In this document: positions 35,361 to 43,888 of the stretch, piece after piece
Position numbering within the stretch: position 1 is the stretch's first letter
Layout: the number at the start of each line of letters is the position of its first letter
Source: DATEOR01 sp963841425
GTDB lineage: Bacteria > Actinomycetota > Thermoleophilia > Gaiellales > Gaiellaceae
Length of the DNA stretch: 64,000 nt
Direction: 5' to 3'
Assembly (NCBI GenBank): GCA_963841425.1
Contig: CAWJCL010000002.1
Location: 434,001-498,000, forward strand
Made by a program: the position numbers and the translations under genes
The notes under the pieces: model-generated
Told to the model about the DNA's origin: nothing
What the model saw: the letters and a program-made list of their open reading frames with translations, nothing else
Databases searched by the model: none

Positions 35361-37568
35361 ATGACACAGATCATCATCAACGAGAAGCGATTCAGCAGGC
35401 AGCGGCGCCGAGCGGTGCCTCTGCCTCTGCGCCTGGTAACCGGGCTCGGGACCCTGGCAGCGGCCGCGGCGCTCGTCTTCTCGGCGGCGACGGCTCGGCC
35501 TGCGCCGTCGATCGAGCTCGCCGCGGGGCCCGGCTCGACCATCTCGATCCTCAACTCGCGCGAAGGGCTCGCCGTCCTGTCAGCGGGCAATATGCGGCCG
35601 GGCGACACCGCGACAGGTTCGGTGACCATCACGAACACGGGCGACGGGGACGGCATCTTCTCGCTCTCCCAGTCCGCCCTCAACGACGTTTCCGGGGCAG
35701 GCGCCGGGATCCTCTCGGGCAAGCTCGACCTCACCGTCGTGGACAGCACGACGCCTGCGACTCCCGTGGCCGTCTACACCGGCAAGGCGAACGGCCTCGG
35801 GGTCATTCCCCTCGGCACGTACGCCGCCGGCGAAGCGCGCACGTACGACTTCACTGTGTCGTTCCCGAACGGCGCCATCGGAGCAGAAAACGCCTATCAG
35901 GGCGCGTCCATGAGCGTCACGCTCGACTGGGATGCCGTCCTCGTCGCGGCCTCTCCCGCTCCCGCGGTTTCCTCGGCGACGCCCCTCGACGGCGCCACCG
36001 TCGCTTCGGCGAGCTCGCCGACACTGACGACGAACGTCGCCCTCGCGACGGTGCAGGCCCCGACCCTCGACGGTTCCGCTGTCGGAACAACAGTCTCCGG
36101 CACCCACGTCACCTTCGTCACCGGGGCCCTCTCGAGCGCGCCGCATACGATCGCGGGCGTCCTGGAGGGCCTCGACGGCCAGACGACCCCCTTCCGGCTC
36201 CACTTCACGGTCTGGAGCCTGCCTACCTCGGACTATCCGTACGTGGAGATGAACTCACCGGCCGGCGAGGAGATCGAGCTCACGGCGAGCAACGGCGCCG
36301 CACTGCTCGAGGTCGCGGCCAACTCGTGGAGCAGCGGAGCAAGCGGCGACTGGGTCGTCTTCCGTCTTGATCCAGCGCCCTCTCCGAGCGCCACCGGCGG
36401 GCTCGCCGGCGCGTCGGATCTTTATTCCGTGTCCGCCTACTGGGCCCTCTCCACCGGCGGTCCCACCACGTTCGACAAGGCGCTCGACCTGCGGCTCGGC
36501 GCAGGCGCGGGTCCCGTGATCCCGGCGGTCTACGAGAGTGGCGCCTGGCGGCGCCTCGAGAAGATCCCCTCCGGCACGGCCCTTCCCGCCGGCTGGAACG
36601 ACGGCTACTACGCGAGCGGCGCGCAGGTGCACGTGCTCACGAAGCGAACCGGGGCCTTCGGCCTTCTGCGGGACGTCGACGCGCCCTCGAAGCCGAAGAA
36701 GTTCTCCAGCTCCCGCTTGCACGGACACGTCGTTCTGAAATGGCGACCGGCGAAGGACAACGAAGCGGTCGACGCTTACCTCGTCTACGCCCGCGGACGC
36801 GTCCTCCGGACGCTGCCTGCGTCGGCACGCTCCTACGACCTCGGCCGCGTGAAGTCAACCGACAAGCGCGCCTTCGCCGTTGCAGCCCGCGACGCCGCCG
36901 GCAACGTCGGCCCGAAGACCGGGGCGCTCGTCGCGGTACCGACCCTCGCCGGCCTCACGCTCGCGGACGCCAAGTCGGCGTTGCGGAAGCGCGGCCTGAA
37001 AGCCGGAGCCGTCAGACGTGAGTTCTCGCTTTCGACGCCGGAAGGACACGTCATCCGAGGAAGCAAGACCGGCGTCGTTCCCAAGGGCACCTCGGTCGCG
37101 CTGACGGTGTCGAAGGGGGCTCATGAACGAGCGCAGACGAGCTCCGGAGGAACCGGCGCGGGTGACTACGGTCAGCCCACATACACCCCGACGCCGAGCT
37201 CCACTCCGTCCTACCCCACCTATCCTCAGGCGCCCGTCCCGTTTCCGACCACCACTCCGACCGTCCCCAACATGGAGAGCCATGGAAGCGGTGACGGCAC
37301 GGACGCCCGGCCCGCGGACACCGCCGGCGCGAGCCCCCAGCGGTTCACGGGCTCGGAGCCCTCGAGCGCCCGCCGCACCGCGGGCCTCGTGCTCTTGGCG
37401 TGCCTCTTTCTCGGAGCCGGCGCGATGGCGCTTCGCGCGAGACGGCGGCTGATCGCGCCGATGACGGCTGCCGAGAACGTCGACGGCCCGATCCTCTTCT
37501 GGGACGAGCGCCTCCTCCGCCGCACCGCTTCCGCGCTCCGCCGAGCCTTCGGAACCCTCGGGCGCTAG
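35361..37568 (+). CDS. Membrane-anchored TasA-like/PASTA surface protein
   Basis: The 735-aa protein starts right after the previous stop. Residues 20-50 form a membrane or signal segment. About 60-195 is a TasA/camelysin-like domain (ISILNSREGLAVLSAGNMRP is nearly the same as in the 32078 protein). A middle part has Ig-like and FN3-like sequence (KPKKFSSSRLHGHVVLKWRP). A PASTA domain follows (LAGLTLADAKSALRKRGLKA), then a Pro/Thr-rich stalk and a C-terminal membrane helix (AGLVLLACLFLGAGAMAL) with a basic cytoplasmic tail. It may tie the fibre system to the cell envelope or peptidoglycan. Confidence 0.83.
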   Translation: MTQIIINEKRFSRQRRRAVPLPLRLVTGLGTLAAAAALVFSAATARPAPSIELAAGPGSTISILNSREGLAVLSAGNMRPGDTATGSVTITNTGDGDGIFSLSQSALNDVSGAGAGILSGKLDLTVVDSTTPATPVAVYTGKANGLGVIPLGTYAAGEARTYDFTVSFPNGAIGAENAYQGASMSVTLDWDAVLVAASPAPAVSSATPLDGATVASASSPTLTTNVALATVQAPTLDGSAVGTTVSGTHVTFVTGALSSAPHTIAGVLEGLDGQTTPFRLHFTVWSLPTSDYPYVEMNSPAGEEIELTASNGAALLEVAANSWSSGASGDWVVFRLDPAPSPSATGGLAGASDLYSVSAYWALSTGGPTTFDKALDLRLGAGAGPVIPAVYESGAWRRLEKIPSGTALPAGWNDGYYASGAQVHVLTKRTGAFGLLRDVDAPSKPKKFSSSRLHGHVVLKWRPAKDNEAVDAYLVYARGRVLRTLPASARSYDLGRVKSTDKRAFAVAARDAAGNVGPKTGALVAVPTLAGLTLADAKSALRKRGLKAGAVRREFSLSTPEGHVIRGSKTGVVPKGTSVALTVSKGAHERAQTSSGGTGAGDYGQPTYTPTPSSTPSYPTYPQAPVPFPTTTPTVPNMESHGSGDGTDARPADTAGASPQRFTGSEPSSARRTAGLVLLACLFLGAGAMALRARRRLIAPMTAAENVDGPILFWDERLLRRTASALRRAFGTLGR

Positions 37569-38257
37569 AGCGCGGCCTCGACCGCGATCGCGAGACCGAC
37601 CGCGACGAGCGCCGCTCCGACCGCCCGCTTGAGCGTCCGCTCGGACATCCGGCCGGTCAGCCGTGCGCCGAGCAAGGCTCCCGGAACCGCCGCGGCCACG
37701 CTGACTGCGAGCACCGGCCAGTCGACCTCTAGCCGCACAGCGTGACCCGCGAAGCCGGCGAGTCCGAGGAAGAAGCCGACGACGAGGTTCGTCCCGACCG
37801 CCCGCGCCGCTGGAAGCCCGACGCGTCCGAGCAGGGCCGGCATTCGGAGCGTGCCGAGGATGAGGCCGACCGCCCCGCCGATCAGGCCGATGACCGCGCC
37901 CGCGACGACGGCCGCGAGCCGGGGGCTTCGGGCACGAGGCGGCGCGCCGAGCTCGAAGAGAAGCTGGACGCCGTTCCAGAGGAGCGCGGCGGCGATGCCG
38001 CCGAGAAGAAGCGCCTCCGGAACGCGCCCGCCGAAGTACCCGCCCACGAACGCCAAAGCCACGGAGGGCGGCGTCATCCAGGCGACGATGCGCCAGTCGA
38101 CGCGGCCGGCCCGGGCATGCGCGATCCCGCCGGTGAGGGCAGACACAGCGCTGACCGCGATGTTCGTCCCCGCAGCCGTCGCCGCGCTCCCCGACGCCAG
38201 GATCACGGCCGGGAGCCGCAGACTGCCGAGCACGAGCCCGACGGCGCCGCCGAGCAC
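37565..38257 (-). CDS. TauE/SafE-family membrane permease
   Basis: The protein is about 230 aa, with seven to eight helices in two similar halves (GGAVGLVLGSLRLPAVI and GGAVGLILGTLRMPALL), the TauE/SafE hallmark. The family exports or imports sulfite, sulfoacetate or other small anions; the substrate is unknown. The start is unsettled. GTG at 38257 is the first standard codon. CTG at 38308 has GAGGAG 5 bases upstream and would add 17 residues completing the first helix, overlapping the adenosyltransferase gene. The 3' end overlaps the convergent PASTA gene by 4 bases. Confidence 0.8.
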   Translation of the reverse strand: MLGGAVGLVLGSLRLPAVILASGSAATAAGTNIAVSAVSALTGGIAHARAGRVDWRIVAWMTPPSVALAFVGGYFGGRVPEALLLGGIAAALLWNGVQLLFELGAPPRARSPRLAAVVAGAVIGLIGGAVGLILGTLRMPALLGRVGLPAARAVGTNLVVGFFLGLAGFAGHAVRLEVDWPVLAVSVAAAVPGALLGARLTGRMSERTLKRAVGAALVAVGLAIAVEAAL

Positions 38258-38283
38258 GCCCGCCCCGAACGACGCGGCGGCCG

Positions 38284-38862
38284 CTAGCGCGAGGCGCCAG
38301 GCTTCCAGAGCGGCTCCTCGCCGCTCACCGCGGCCCGGGCGAGGATGAAGAGCAGGTCGGAGAGCCGGTTCAGATACGCGAGCGCGACCGGGCTCGCGTC
38401 CTCGATCTCCGCGAGGGCGACCGCCTCGCGCTCGGCACGGCGGCAAACCGCCCGAGCCACGTGGAGCCGCGCCGCCGCCTCGCCGCCGCCGGGCAGCACG
38501 AAGCTCTTCAGCGGCTCGAGGCGCTCGTTCACCCGGTCGCAGAGCTCCTCGAGCCTGTCCACCTGGGGCTGCTCGACGCGCAGCCGCTCGCGCTCGTCCG
38601 AGAGAGGCACGGAGAGGTCTGCGCCGACGTCGAAAAGGTCGTTCTGCACCTGTTCGAGCCACGGGTGGAACTCGGATGGGAGATCGTCCGAGGCAAGCGC
38701 AAGGCCGAGCAGGGAGTTGAGCTCGTCCACCGTCCCGTAGGCGGCGATCCGCAGGTCGGTCTTCGGCACGCGCTTCCCGTCCCCGCGGCTCGTCTCCCCC
38801 TTGTCGCCGCCACGCGTGTAGATCTTCGTCAGGCGGACCGGCTCGTCGCGGCTTCGGCTCAT
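38284..38862 (-). CDS. Cob(I)alamin adenosyltransferase, PduO type
   Basis: The 192-aa protein has the ATP-binding N-terminus TKIYTRGGDKGETSRGDGKR, AYGTVDELNSLLG, and the cobalamin-side motifs FVLPGGGEAAARLHVARAVC and RRAEREAV, ending LNRLSDLLFILAR. It makes adenosylcobalamin, the cofactor of the mutase at 30199. A TATACT box ends 9 bases before the ATG, so the mRNA may be leaderless. The TauE-like gene follows directly. Confidence 0.93.
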   Translation of the reverse strand: MSRSRDEPVRLTKIYTRGGDKGETSRGDGKRVPKTDLRIAAYGTVDELNSLLGLALASDDLPSEFHPWLEQVQNDLFDVGADLSVPLSDERERLRVEQPQVDRLEELCDRVNERLEPLKSFVLPGGGEAAARLHVARAVCRRAEREAVALAEIEDASPVALAYLNRLSDLLFILARAAVSGEEPLWKPGASR

Positions 38863-38871
38863 CGGGCGGCG

Positions 38872-38877
38872 AGTATA
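38872..38877 (-). promoter_or_regulatory. Candidate -10 box for leaderless adenosyltransferase mRNA
   Basis: Minus-strand TATACT (5 of 6 consensus) with 9 bases to the ATG at 38862. Confidence 0.5.
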
Positions 38878-38914
38878 GATACGGCCGCCCTGCGGGCCGA
38901 TCGAACGGGCCGGT

Positions 38915-39637
38915 CTATCCGACCGAGGGAATGGCGACCGGTTCGTTCACCCGGGTGATGACGAGATCGATGTGCAGGACGATGGTCTGGCCCGCGATCG
39001 ACATCGGCATGTCGACCAGAGTGCGCATCGGCAAGTGCGTCGTCTGTGAGACGTAGAGGACAGCGCGAATGTCGCCGAGGACATCGGAGGCGTCGCCCAG
39101 ACCCGAGATCCCGGTGCCGCCGAGCGTCCCGAGGAGCCCGTTCAGCGCGGCCGAGGTGTCGATCAGGCCGGTGATGCGGTCCATCGGCTCGCCGCCGACG
39201 GTCACACCGTCCTCGACGCGGACGTCGGTGACGTACCTGGTTATGTCGAAGCCGGCGAGAGGGTCGGCTGCGGCCTGGTTCGCCGGCACCGGCACGCGCG
39301 ACCACGAGCCGCCCGCCTTCACGTAGAGGGCGTTGTGGCGGATCACGATCGTCATCGCGCCGAGGCCGGGGACGTCGCCCGCGTTCAGCGTCGCGTACGA
39401 CTCGCCCGCTCGCTTGCCCTTCTGGTAGCCGCCCCCGTGCATCAGCACCGTGAAGTCCGTCCCGGCAGGGCCGCCCGACGTCCACATGCGCATCGCGAAG
39501 GAGACCGACTTGACGTCGGCCATGGCCGACGTGGACTGGTCGAGGATCCCCTGCGCTTTCTGCGCGTCCACGCCGGAGCAGCCGGTGACGACGCCGGCGG
39601 CCGAAACGACAAGCGCGAGTGCAAGCAAGCGCCGCAT
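38915..39637 (-). CDS. LppX/LprG-type lipoprotein
   Basis: This 240-aa protein has a lipoprotein signal ending VVTGC, with Cys20 as the acylated residue, then a single domain with SVSFAMRMW and IRHNALYVKAGGSW. This is the U-shaped hydrophobic-pocket fold of LppX/LprG/LolA-like carriers (LppX_LprAFG). Such proteins carry lipids or lipoglycans across the envelope. It is separate from its neighbours by more than 50 bases on each side. The ligand is unknown. Confidence 0.8.
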   Translation of the reverse strand: MRRLLALALVVSAAGVVTGCSGVDAQKAQGILDQSTSAMADVKSVSFAMRMWTSGGPAGTDFTVLMHGGGYQKGKRAGESYATLNAGDVPGLGAMTIVIRHNALYVKAGGSWSRVPVPANQAAADPLAGFDITRYVTDVRVEDGVTVGGEPMDRITGLIDTSAALNGLLGTLGGTGISGLGDASDVLGDIRAVLYVSQTTHLPMRTLVDMPMSIAGQTIVLHIDLVITRVNEPVAIPSVG

Positions 39638-39697
39638 GCCACATGAATCGGCTCCAGGAACCCTTCGACGGATACCCGAAAGGGGTGACCGAGCTCT

Positions 39698-40540
39698 TTA
39701 GCGCGACTCGTACGAGTAGAAGCCTGCGCCGGACTTGCGGCCGAGGCGCCCGGCCGCCACGTGCTCCCGAAGCAGCGGGCACGGCTCGTAGCGCCCGTCA
39801 TCGAGACCGTCCCGCAGGACCTCGAGGATCGCGACGCATGTGTCGAGGCCGATCAGGTCGGCGAGCGCCAGCGGCCCCATCGGGTGGTTGAATCCGAGCT
39901 TGGCGATCGTGTCGATCGCCTCCGGCTCGGCGACGCCGTCGTGAAGCGCCCAGACGGCCTCGTTGATGAAGGGCAGGAGGATCCTGTTCGAGACGAAGCC
40001 CGGGAAGTCGTTCGCCTCGGCGGGGGTCTTGCCGAGCTCCTGCGCGAGCTCCACCACCGCCGCCCTCGTCTCGGCCGAGGTCTCCTTCGTGCTCACGACT
40101 TCGACGAGCGCCATCACCGGCACCGGGTTGAAGAAGTGCATGCCGATCACCTTCTTCGGCCTGCTCGTCGAGGCGGCGAGCGACGCGATCGGGATCGAGG
40201 AGGTGTTCGAGGCGAGTATCGCCTCCGCGGGGAGAACGGAGTCGGCCTCGCCGAAGATCCTCTCCTTGACGGCCTGGTCCTCGACGACGGCCTCGATCAT
40301 CAGGTCCGCTGGCACGATCTCGTCCACCGGCGTGACGCGCCCGAGGACGTCGGCCGGGTCGATCTCGCCACCCTTTGCCGCCAGGCGCTCGAGGCTCTTC
40401 TCCATCGCAGCCAGCCCACGCTCCACCGCGCCCGGCGCCGCATCGTGGAGGGAGACCCGCCGCCCCGATCCGGCGAGCACCTGCGCGATGCCGCCCCCCA
40501 TCTGGCCGGCGCCGACGACGAGGACGTCGGGAAATCTCAC
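39698..40540 (-). CDS. hbd: 3-hydroxybutyryl-CoA dehydrogenase
   Basis: The 280-aa protein has the NAD motif VVGAGQMGGGIAQVLAGSG, the catalytic His in GMHFFNPVPVMALVEVV, and FVSNRILLPFINEAVWAL in the C-terminal dimer domain. It should oxidise 3-hydroxyacyl-CoA to 3-oxoacyl-CoA, or run in reverse. With the thiolase at 41434-42585 it forms a short beta-oxidation or butyryl pathway step. The GTG start is 6 bases after a TAAGCT box that itself overlaps the stop of the BrkB gene. Confidence 0.93.
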   Translation of the reverse strand: MRFPDVLVVGAGQMGGGIAQVLAGSGRRVSLHDAAPGAVERGLAAMEKSLERLAAKGGEIDPADVLGRVTPVDEIVPADLMIEAVVEDQAVKERIFGEADSVLPAEAILASNTSSIPIASLAASTSRPKKVIGMHFFNPVPVMALVEVVSTKETSAETRAAVVELAQELGKTPAEANDFPGFVSNRILLPFINEAVWALHDGVAEPEAIDTIAKLGFNHPMGPLALADLIGLDTCVAILEVLRDGLDDGRYEPCPLLREHVAAGRLGRKSGAGFYSYESR

Positions 40541-40546
40541 AGGGCT

Positions 40547-40552
40547 AGCTTA
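40547..40552 (-). promoter_or_regulatory. Candidate -10 box overlapping the BrkB stop
   Basis: Minus-strand TAAGCT followed by 6 bases and the GTG at 40540. It would allow independent leaderless transcription of the dehydrogenase. Confidence 0.45.
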
Positions 40553-41380
40553 CGAGCGGCGGTTCTTCTTGCGCGCGAGCTCGTCGAGCTCGGCGCCGAT
40601 GAGGAAGATCGTCGCCGAGACGAGAACGTACGACGTGAGGACGAGGAAGACGGTCAGGCTCCCCGTCGCGCTCTTGAAGTTCGCCACCTCGGTCACCCAT
40701 ACGCGGAAGAGCGCCGAGGCGACGACCCAGGTGCCGATGACGAGGAGCGAGCCGCCGCTCGCCCAGCGGAACTCCGGCCTCTCGGCGGGCGCGTAGCGGA
40801 AGAGGACCGCCACCGCCGCCCAGAGGAAGAAGAGCGAGACCGGCCAGCGGAGGATGCTGAGCACGGTGTCGAGCGCGCCGTCGGTGAACGACGGGGCGAC
40901 CGACTGGACCAGCACAGCGGCGATCAAGCACAGGACGACCGCGAGGCCGAGGCCGGCCGCCACCCCGACACGCCGCAGCTTCGAGCGCCGCTCCTGGACG
41001 TCGTGGATGCGGTTCAGCGCCTGTGTGACCGCGTTCACGGCCCAGGTCATGTCCCACAGGACGAGCGCGGTCGAAAGCGCGACGAGCGACGACTTGTCGG
41101 TCTTGAAGATCTGGGTCACGGTGAAGTCGATCCCGTTGAAGACGGGCCGGGTCAGGTGATCCTCGAGCGCCGGGGCGATCGTGTCCGTCCAGGCGTCCTC
41201 GAGCCCGAAGACTCCCAGAAGGGCGAGGCCGAGCAGGGTGAGCGGGACGAGAGCGACGAGAGCGCGGAACGCGATCGCCGACGCGAAGGTCAGAAGGCCG
41301 TGCTCGGCGAAGCATTCGGCGAGGTCCTGCGCGGTCGCGCGCCAGCTGCCCGTGCGGATGGAGTCTCCTCTCGTCGCCAC
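40550..41380 (-). CDS. YihY/BrkB-family inner-membrane protein
   Basis: The 276-aa protein has six predicted helices, the early LTFASAIAFRALVALVPLTL motif (family: AAALAYY..LSLFP), TWAVNAVTQALNRIHDV and the closing SYVLVSATIFLIGAELDELA. The family was once called ribonuclease BN in error; its function is unknown, perhaps transport. GTG at 41380 gives the natural N-terminus. The longer frame to 42055 is antisense-like Arg-rich sequence inside the thiolase. Confidence 0.83.
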   Translation of the reverse strand: MATRGDSIRTGSWRATAQDLAECFAEHGLLTFASAIAFRALVALVPLTLLGLALLGVFGLEDAWTDTIAPALEDHLTRPVFNGIDFTVTQIFKTDKSSLVALSTALVLWDMTWAVNAVTQALNRIHDVQERRSKLRRVGVAAGLGLAVVLCLIAAVLVQSVAPSFTDGALDTVLSILRWPVSLFFLWAAVAVLFRYAPAERPEFRWASGGSLLVIGTWVVASALFRVWVTEVANFKSATGSLTVFLVLTSYVLVSATIFLIGAELDELARKKNRRS

Positions 41381-41433
41381 GGGGGTCTCTCTACCCCGCC
41401 CTCGGCGGGAGAACACCCAGTGAGGGCGGAGGG

Positions 41434-42585
41434 CTAGACCTCGATGAGGACGGCGTCGCCGCCGCCGCCGCCCGAGCAGATCGCGGCGAGGCCGAGCCCG
41501 CCGCCGTTTCGGCGCAGCTCGTGCACCATCGTCGCGAGGATGCGGGCACCGGAGGCGCCGATGGGATGGCCGAGGGCGACTGCGCCCCCGTTCACGTTCA
41601 CACGCTCCGGATCGGCGCCGAGCAGCTCCGCCGAATGGACGACCACGGAGGAGAAAGCCTCGTTCAGCTCGACGCGCTCGACGTCGCCGATCGTCTTCCC
41701 CGCCTTGTCGAGCGCCCTCGTCCCCGCCTTCGCGGGCGTGCGGGCGAGATAGGCGAACTCGTCGGCGACGTACGCCTGGGCGACGATGGTGGCGAGCACC
41801 TCGAGCCCGCGGGCCTTGGCGTACTCGTCGCTCGTGATCACCAGCGCTCCCGCGCCGTCGTTGACCCCGGGCGCGTTCCCCGCCGTGGTCGTGCCCTCGG
41901 GGTCGAACACGGGCTTGAGGGACGAGAGCCTCTCGTAGGACGTCTCGCGCCGCGGCCCTTCGTCCGCGGTCACGTCGCCGACGGGGACGAGCTCGTCGTC
42001 GAAGAGGTGGTTGTCCATGGCGTGCACGGCGCGCTCGTGCGAGCGCAGTGCCCACCGGTCCTGATCCTCGCGGGAGATGCCGAGCTCGCGCGAGACGAAG
42101 GAGGCCTGCTCGACCATGTGCTTCTGGTCGAAGGTCGACGTCAGGCCGTCGTGAGTCATGAGGTCGATGAGCGTGCCGTCTCCGAGCCGGTAGCCGAAGC
42201 GCGCCTTCTTGAGGATGTAGGGCGCGTTCGTCATCGATTCCATGCCGCCGGCGACGATGACGCTGTGGTCGCCGGAGCGGACCATCTGGTCGGCGATCTG
42301 GACCGCGCGGATGCTCGAGGCGCAGACCTTGTTGATCGTGTCCGCGGGCACCTCGACCGGGAGCCCGGCTCCGACGGCGGCCTGCCTGGCCGGCGCCTGG
42401 CCCGCGCCGCCCTGGAGCACCTGGCCCATCGTCACGTACTCGACATCGCCGTCGGGAACACCCGCGCGCTCGAGCGCAGCGCGGATCGCGACCGCGCCGA
42501 GCTCCGGCGCCTCGTAGTCCTTGAGCGCCCCTCCGAGCTTCCCGAAAGGCGTTCTCACCGCCGAAACGATGACTGCGCGTGCCAT
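41434..42585 (-). CDS. Acetyl-CoA C-acetyltransferase (thiolase)
   Basis: The 383-aa enzyme has the acyl-accepting Cys in INKVCASSIRAVQIAD, the His of GHPIGASGARILATM and the second Cys in ICSGGGGGDAVLIEV. Length and motifs fit degradative or biosynthetic thiolases. It interconverts acetoacetyl-CoA and acetyl-CoA (or longer 3-ketoacyl-CoA). A TACGCT box ends 6 bases before the ATG. It pairs with the nearby 3-hydroxyacyl-CoA dehydrogenase. Confidence 0.94.
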   Translation of the reverse strand: MARAVIVSAVRTPFGKLGGALKDYEAPELGAVAIRAALERAGVPDGDVEYVTMGQVLQGGAGQAPARQAAVGAGLPVEVPADTINKVCASSIRAVQIADQMVRSGDHSVIVAGGMESMTNAPYILKKARFGYRLGDGTLIDLMTHDGLTSTFDQKHMVEQASFVSRELGISREDQDRWALRSHERAVHAMDNHLFDDELVPVGDVTADEGPRRETSYERLSSLKPVFDPEGTTTAGNAPGVNDGAGALVITSDEYAKARGLEVLATIVAQAYVADEFAYLARTPAKAGTRALDKAGKTIGDVERVELNEAFSSVVVHSAELLGADPERVNVNGGAVALGHPIGASGARILATMVHELRRNGGGLGLAAICSGGGGGDAVLIEV

Positions 42586-42591
42586 GGAAGG

Positions 42592-42597
42592 AGCGTA
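42592..42597 (-). promoter_or_regulatory. Candidate -10 box for leaderless thiolase mRNA
   Basis: Minus-strand TACGCT, 6 bases before the ATG at 42585; no strong -35. Confidence 0.4.
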
Positions 42598-42601
42598 CCT
42601 G

Positions 42602-43888
42602 TCAGGGAGTGGACTGCTCGCGCGCCTGCCACGCGCGGGCCATCTCGATGCGCTGCAGCCCCGTCGGGTGCGTCTCCAGAAGAACGTACGACCACGTCGG
42701 CGGGCTGGGATCGGCGTGCGCCGCGTACGTGAACCGCTTGAAGAGGCCCTCGGCGTCCTGCGGGTCCTGCGTGAGCGTGAGGGCGACCCAGTCGGCCTCG
42801 GCCTCCATGTGGCGTGTGATCACGTTCTGCAGGGGGAGCGCGACAGTCGAGAGCACGACGAGCGCGAGCAATCCGAGCGGAACCGCCTCGGGGTTTCGCA
42901 TGCCGCCCCGCCTCCTCGTCGCCCGGGAGATGAGGAAGGCGCCCGGGATGGCGAAGAGCGCGTACCAGGCGACGCCTTTGAAGATGTGCTTCCGGGCGTG
43001 GTGGCCGAGCTCGTGCGCGACCACGACCTGCTGCTCGTCGAGCGTGAACGGCCGGCGCAGGACGGTGCTCCACAGGATCACCCGCCGGGTGGGCCCGAGG
43101 CCCACGGCCTCGGCGTTCGGCGCGGTCGTCTCGCCGCCCACGTCCTGCACCTTGATCGGGATGTCGGCGAGGCCGAGCTGCCGCTCGTAGGAGCTCGCCG
43201 ACGCCTGGAGCGCCGGCCGTCGGAGCGGCTCCTGTCCGGGGATCAGGTACGGGAGGGAGAACGCAAAGAGGGCCGCCAAGGCGACGAACGCCGCCCCACC
43301 CGGCAGCCACCACCAGTCGCCGACGACCTGGGCGATCCCGACCACGATGAGGATCGCGAGGCAGACGAAGAGGAACTCGGCGCCGAGGCCGAACCAACCG
43401 CTCACGATCCATTCCTGGTACGAGGCCAGCGTGACGTCGTGGCGGCGCTGCCACCAGAGCTCGGCGAGCCCGAACGGGAGCTGGATTAGCCAGATCAGCC
43501 CGAGGCCCAGCATGGCGAGGAGCATTCCGGTCCCGATCGGGCCGGCGGCGGACTCGCGGACGAACCGCGGGCCGATCCGGGCGTAGACCGCGACGACGGC
43601 GATGACGACGACCTGCGCGAGGACGAAGTCCCAGCGCACGAAGCGCTCGTAGCTCTCCGCCTGGGCGAGCGTCGAGCTCGGGAAGAGCGACGTCTCCTGG
43701 ACGTCCGGGAGCTCGAGACCGTCCGGGATGACGCTCTGCCAGAGGAAGTAGGCCGCGACGAGCCACCCGGCGACTGCCGCTGCGAGCGCGACCCCGATCC
43801 CCCAGCGCCTGGCTATGCGAACGCGGGCTTCGGCTCCGGCTCGATCTCGGGCGGGGAAGGCGCCGGTCGAGGCGGAGCGAACTCCCAC
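42602..43888 (-). CDS. M48-family integral-membrane zinc metalloprotease (Ste24/HtpX-like)
   Basis: The catalytic zinc motif is VVVAHELGHHARKH; the third ligand Glu lies in HMEAEADWVAL. Membrane helices precede and follow (about four upstream, two between the motifs). The build matches CAAX-protease-like M48 enzymes that degrade membrane proteins. The start is doubtful: the natural N-terminus would be RIARRWGIGVALAAAVAGWL, but that point has no ATG, GTG or TTG. GTG at 43888 is the nearest codon and overlaps the upstream DUF4389 gene by 76 bases. Confidence 0.87.
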   Translation of the reverse strand: MGVRSASTGAFPARDRAGAEARVRIARRWGIGVALAAAVAGWLVAAYFLWQSVIPDGLELPDVQETSLFPSSTLAQAESYERFVRWDFVLAQVVVIAVVAVYARIGPRFVRESAAGPIGTGMLLAMLGLGLIWLIQLPFGLAELWWQRRHDVTLASYQEWIVSGWFGLGAEFLFVCLAILIVVGIAQVVGDWWWLPGGAAFVALAALFAFSLPYLIPGQEPLRRPALQASASSYERQLGLADIPIKVQDVGGETTAPNAEAVGLGPTRRVILWSTVLRRPFTLDEQQVVVAHELGHHARKHIFKGVAWYALFAIPGAFLISRATRRRGGMRNPEAVPLGLLALVVLSTVALPLQNVITRHMEAEADWVALTLTQDPQDAEGLFKRFTYAAHADPSPPTWSYVLLETHPTGLQRIEMARAWQAREQSTP

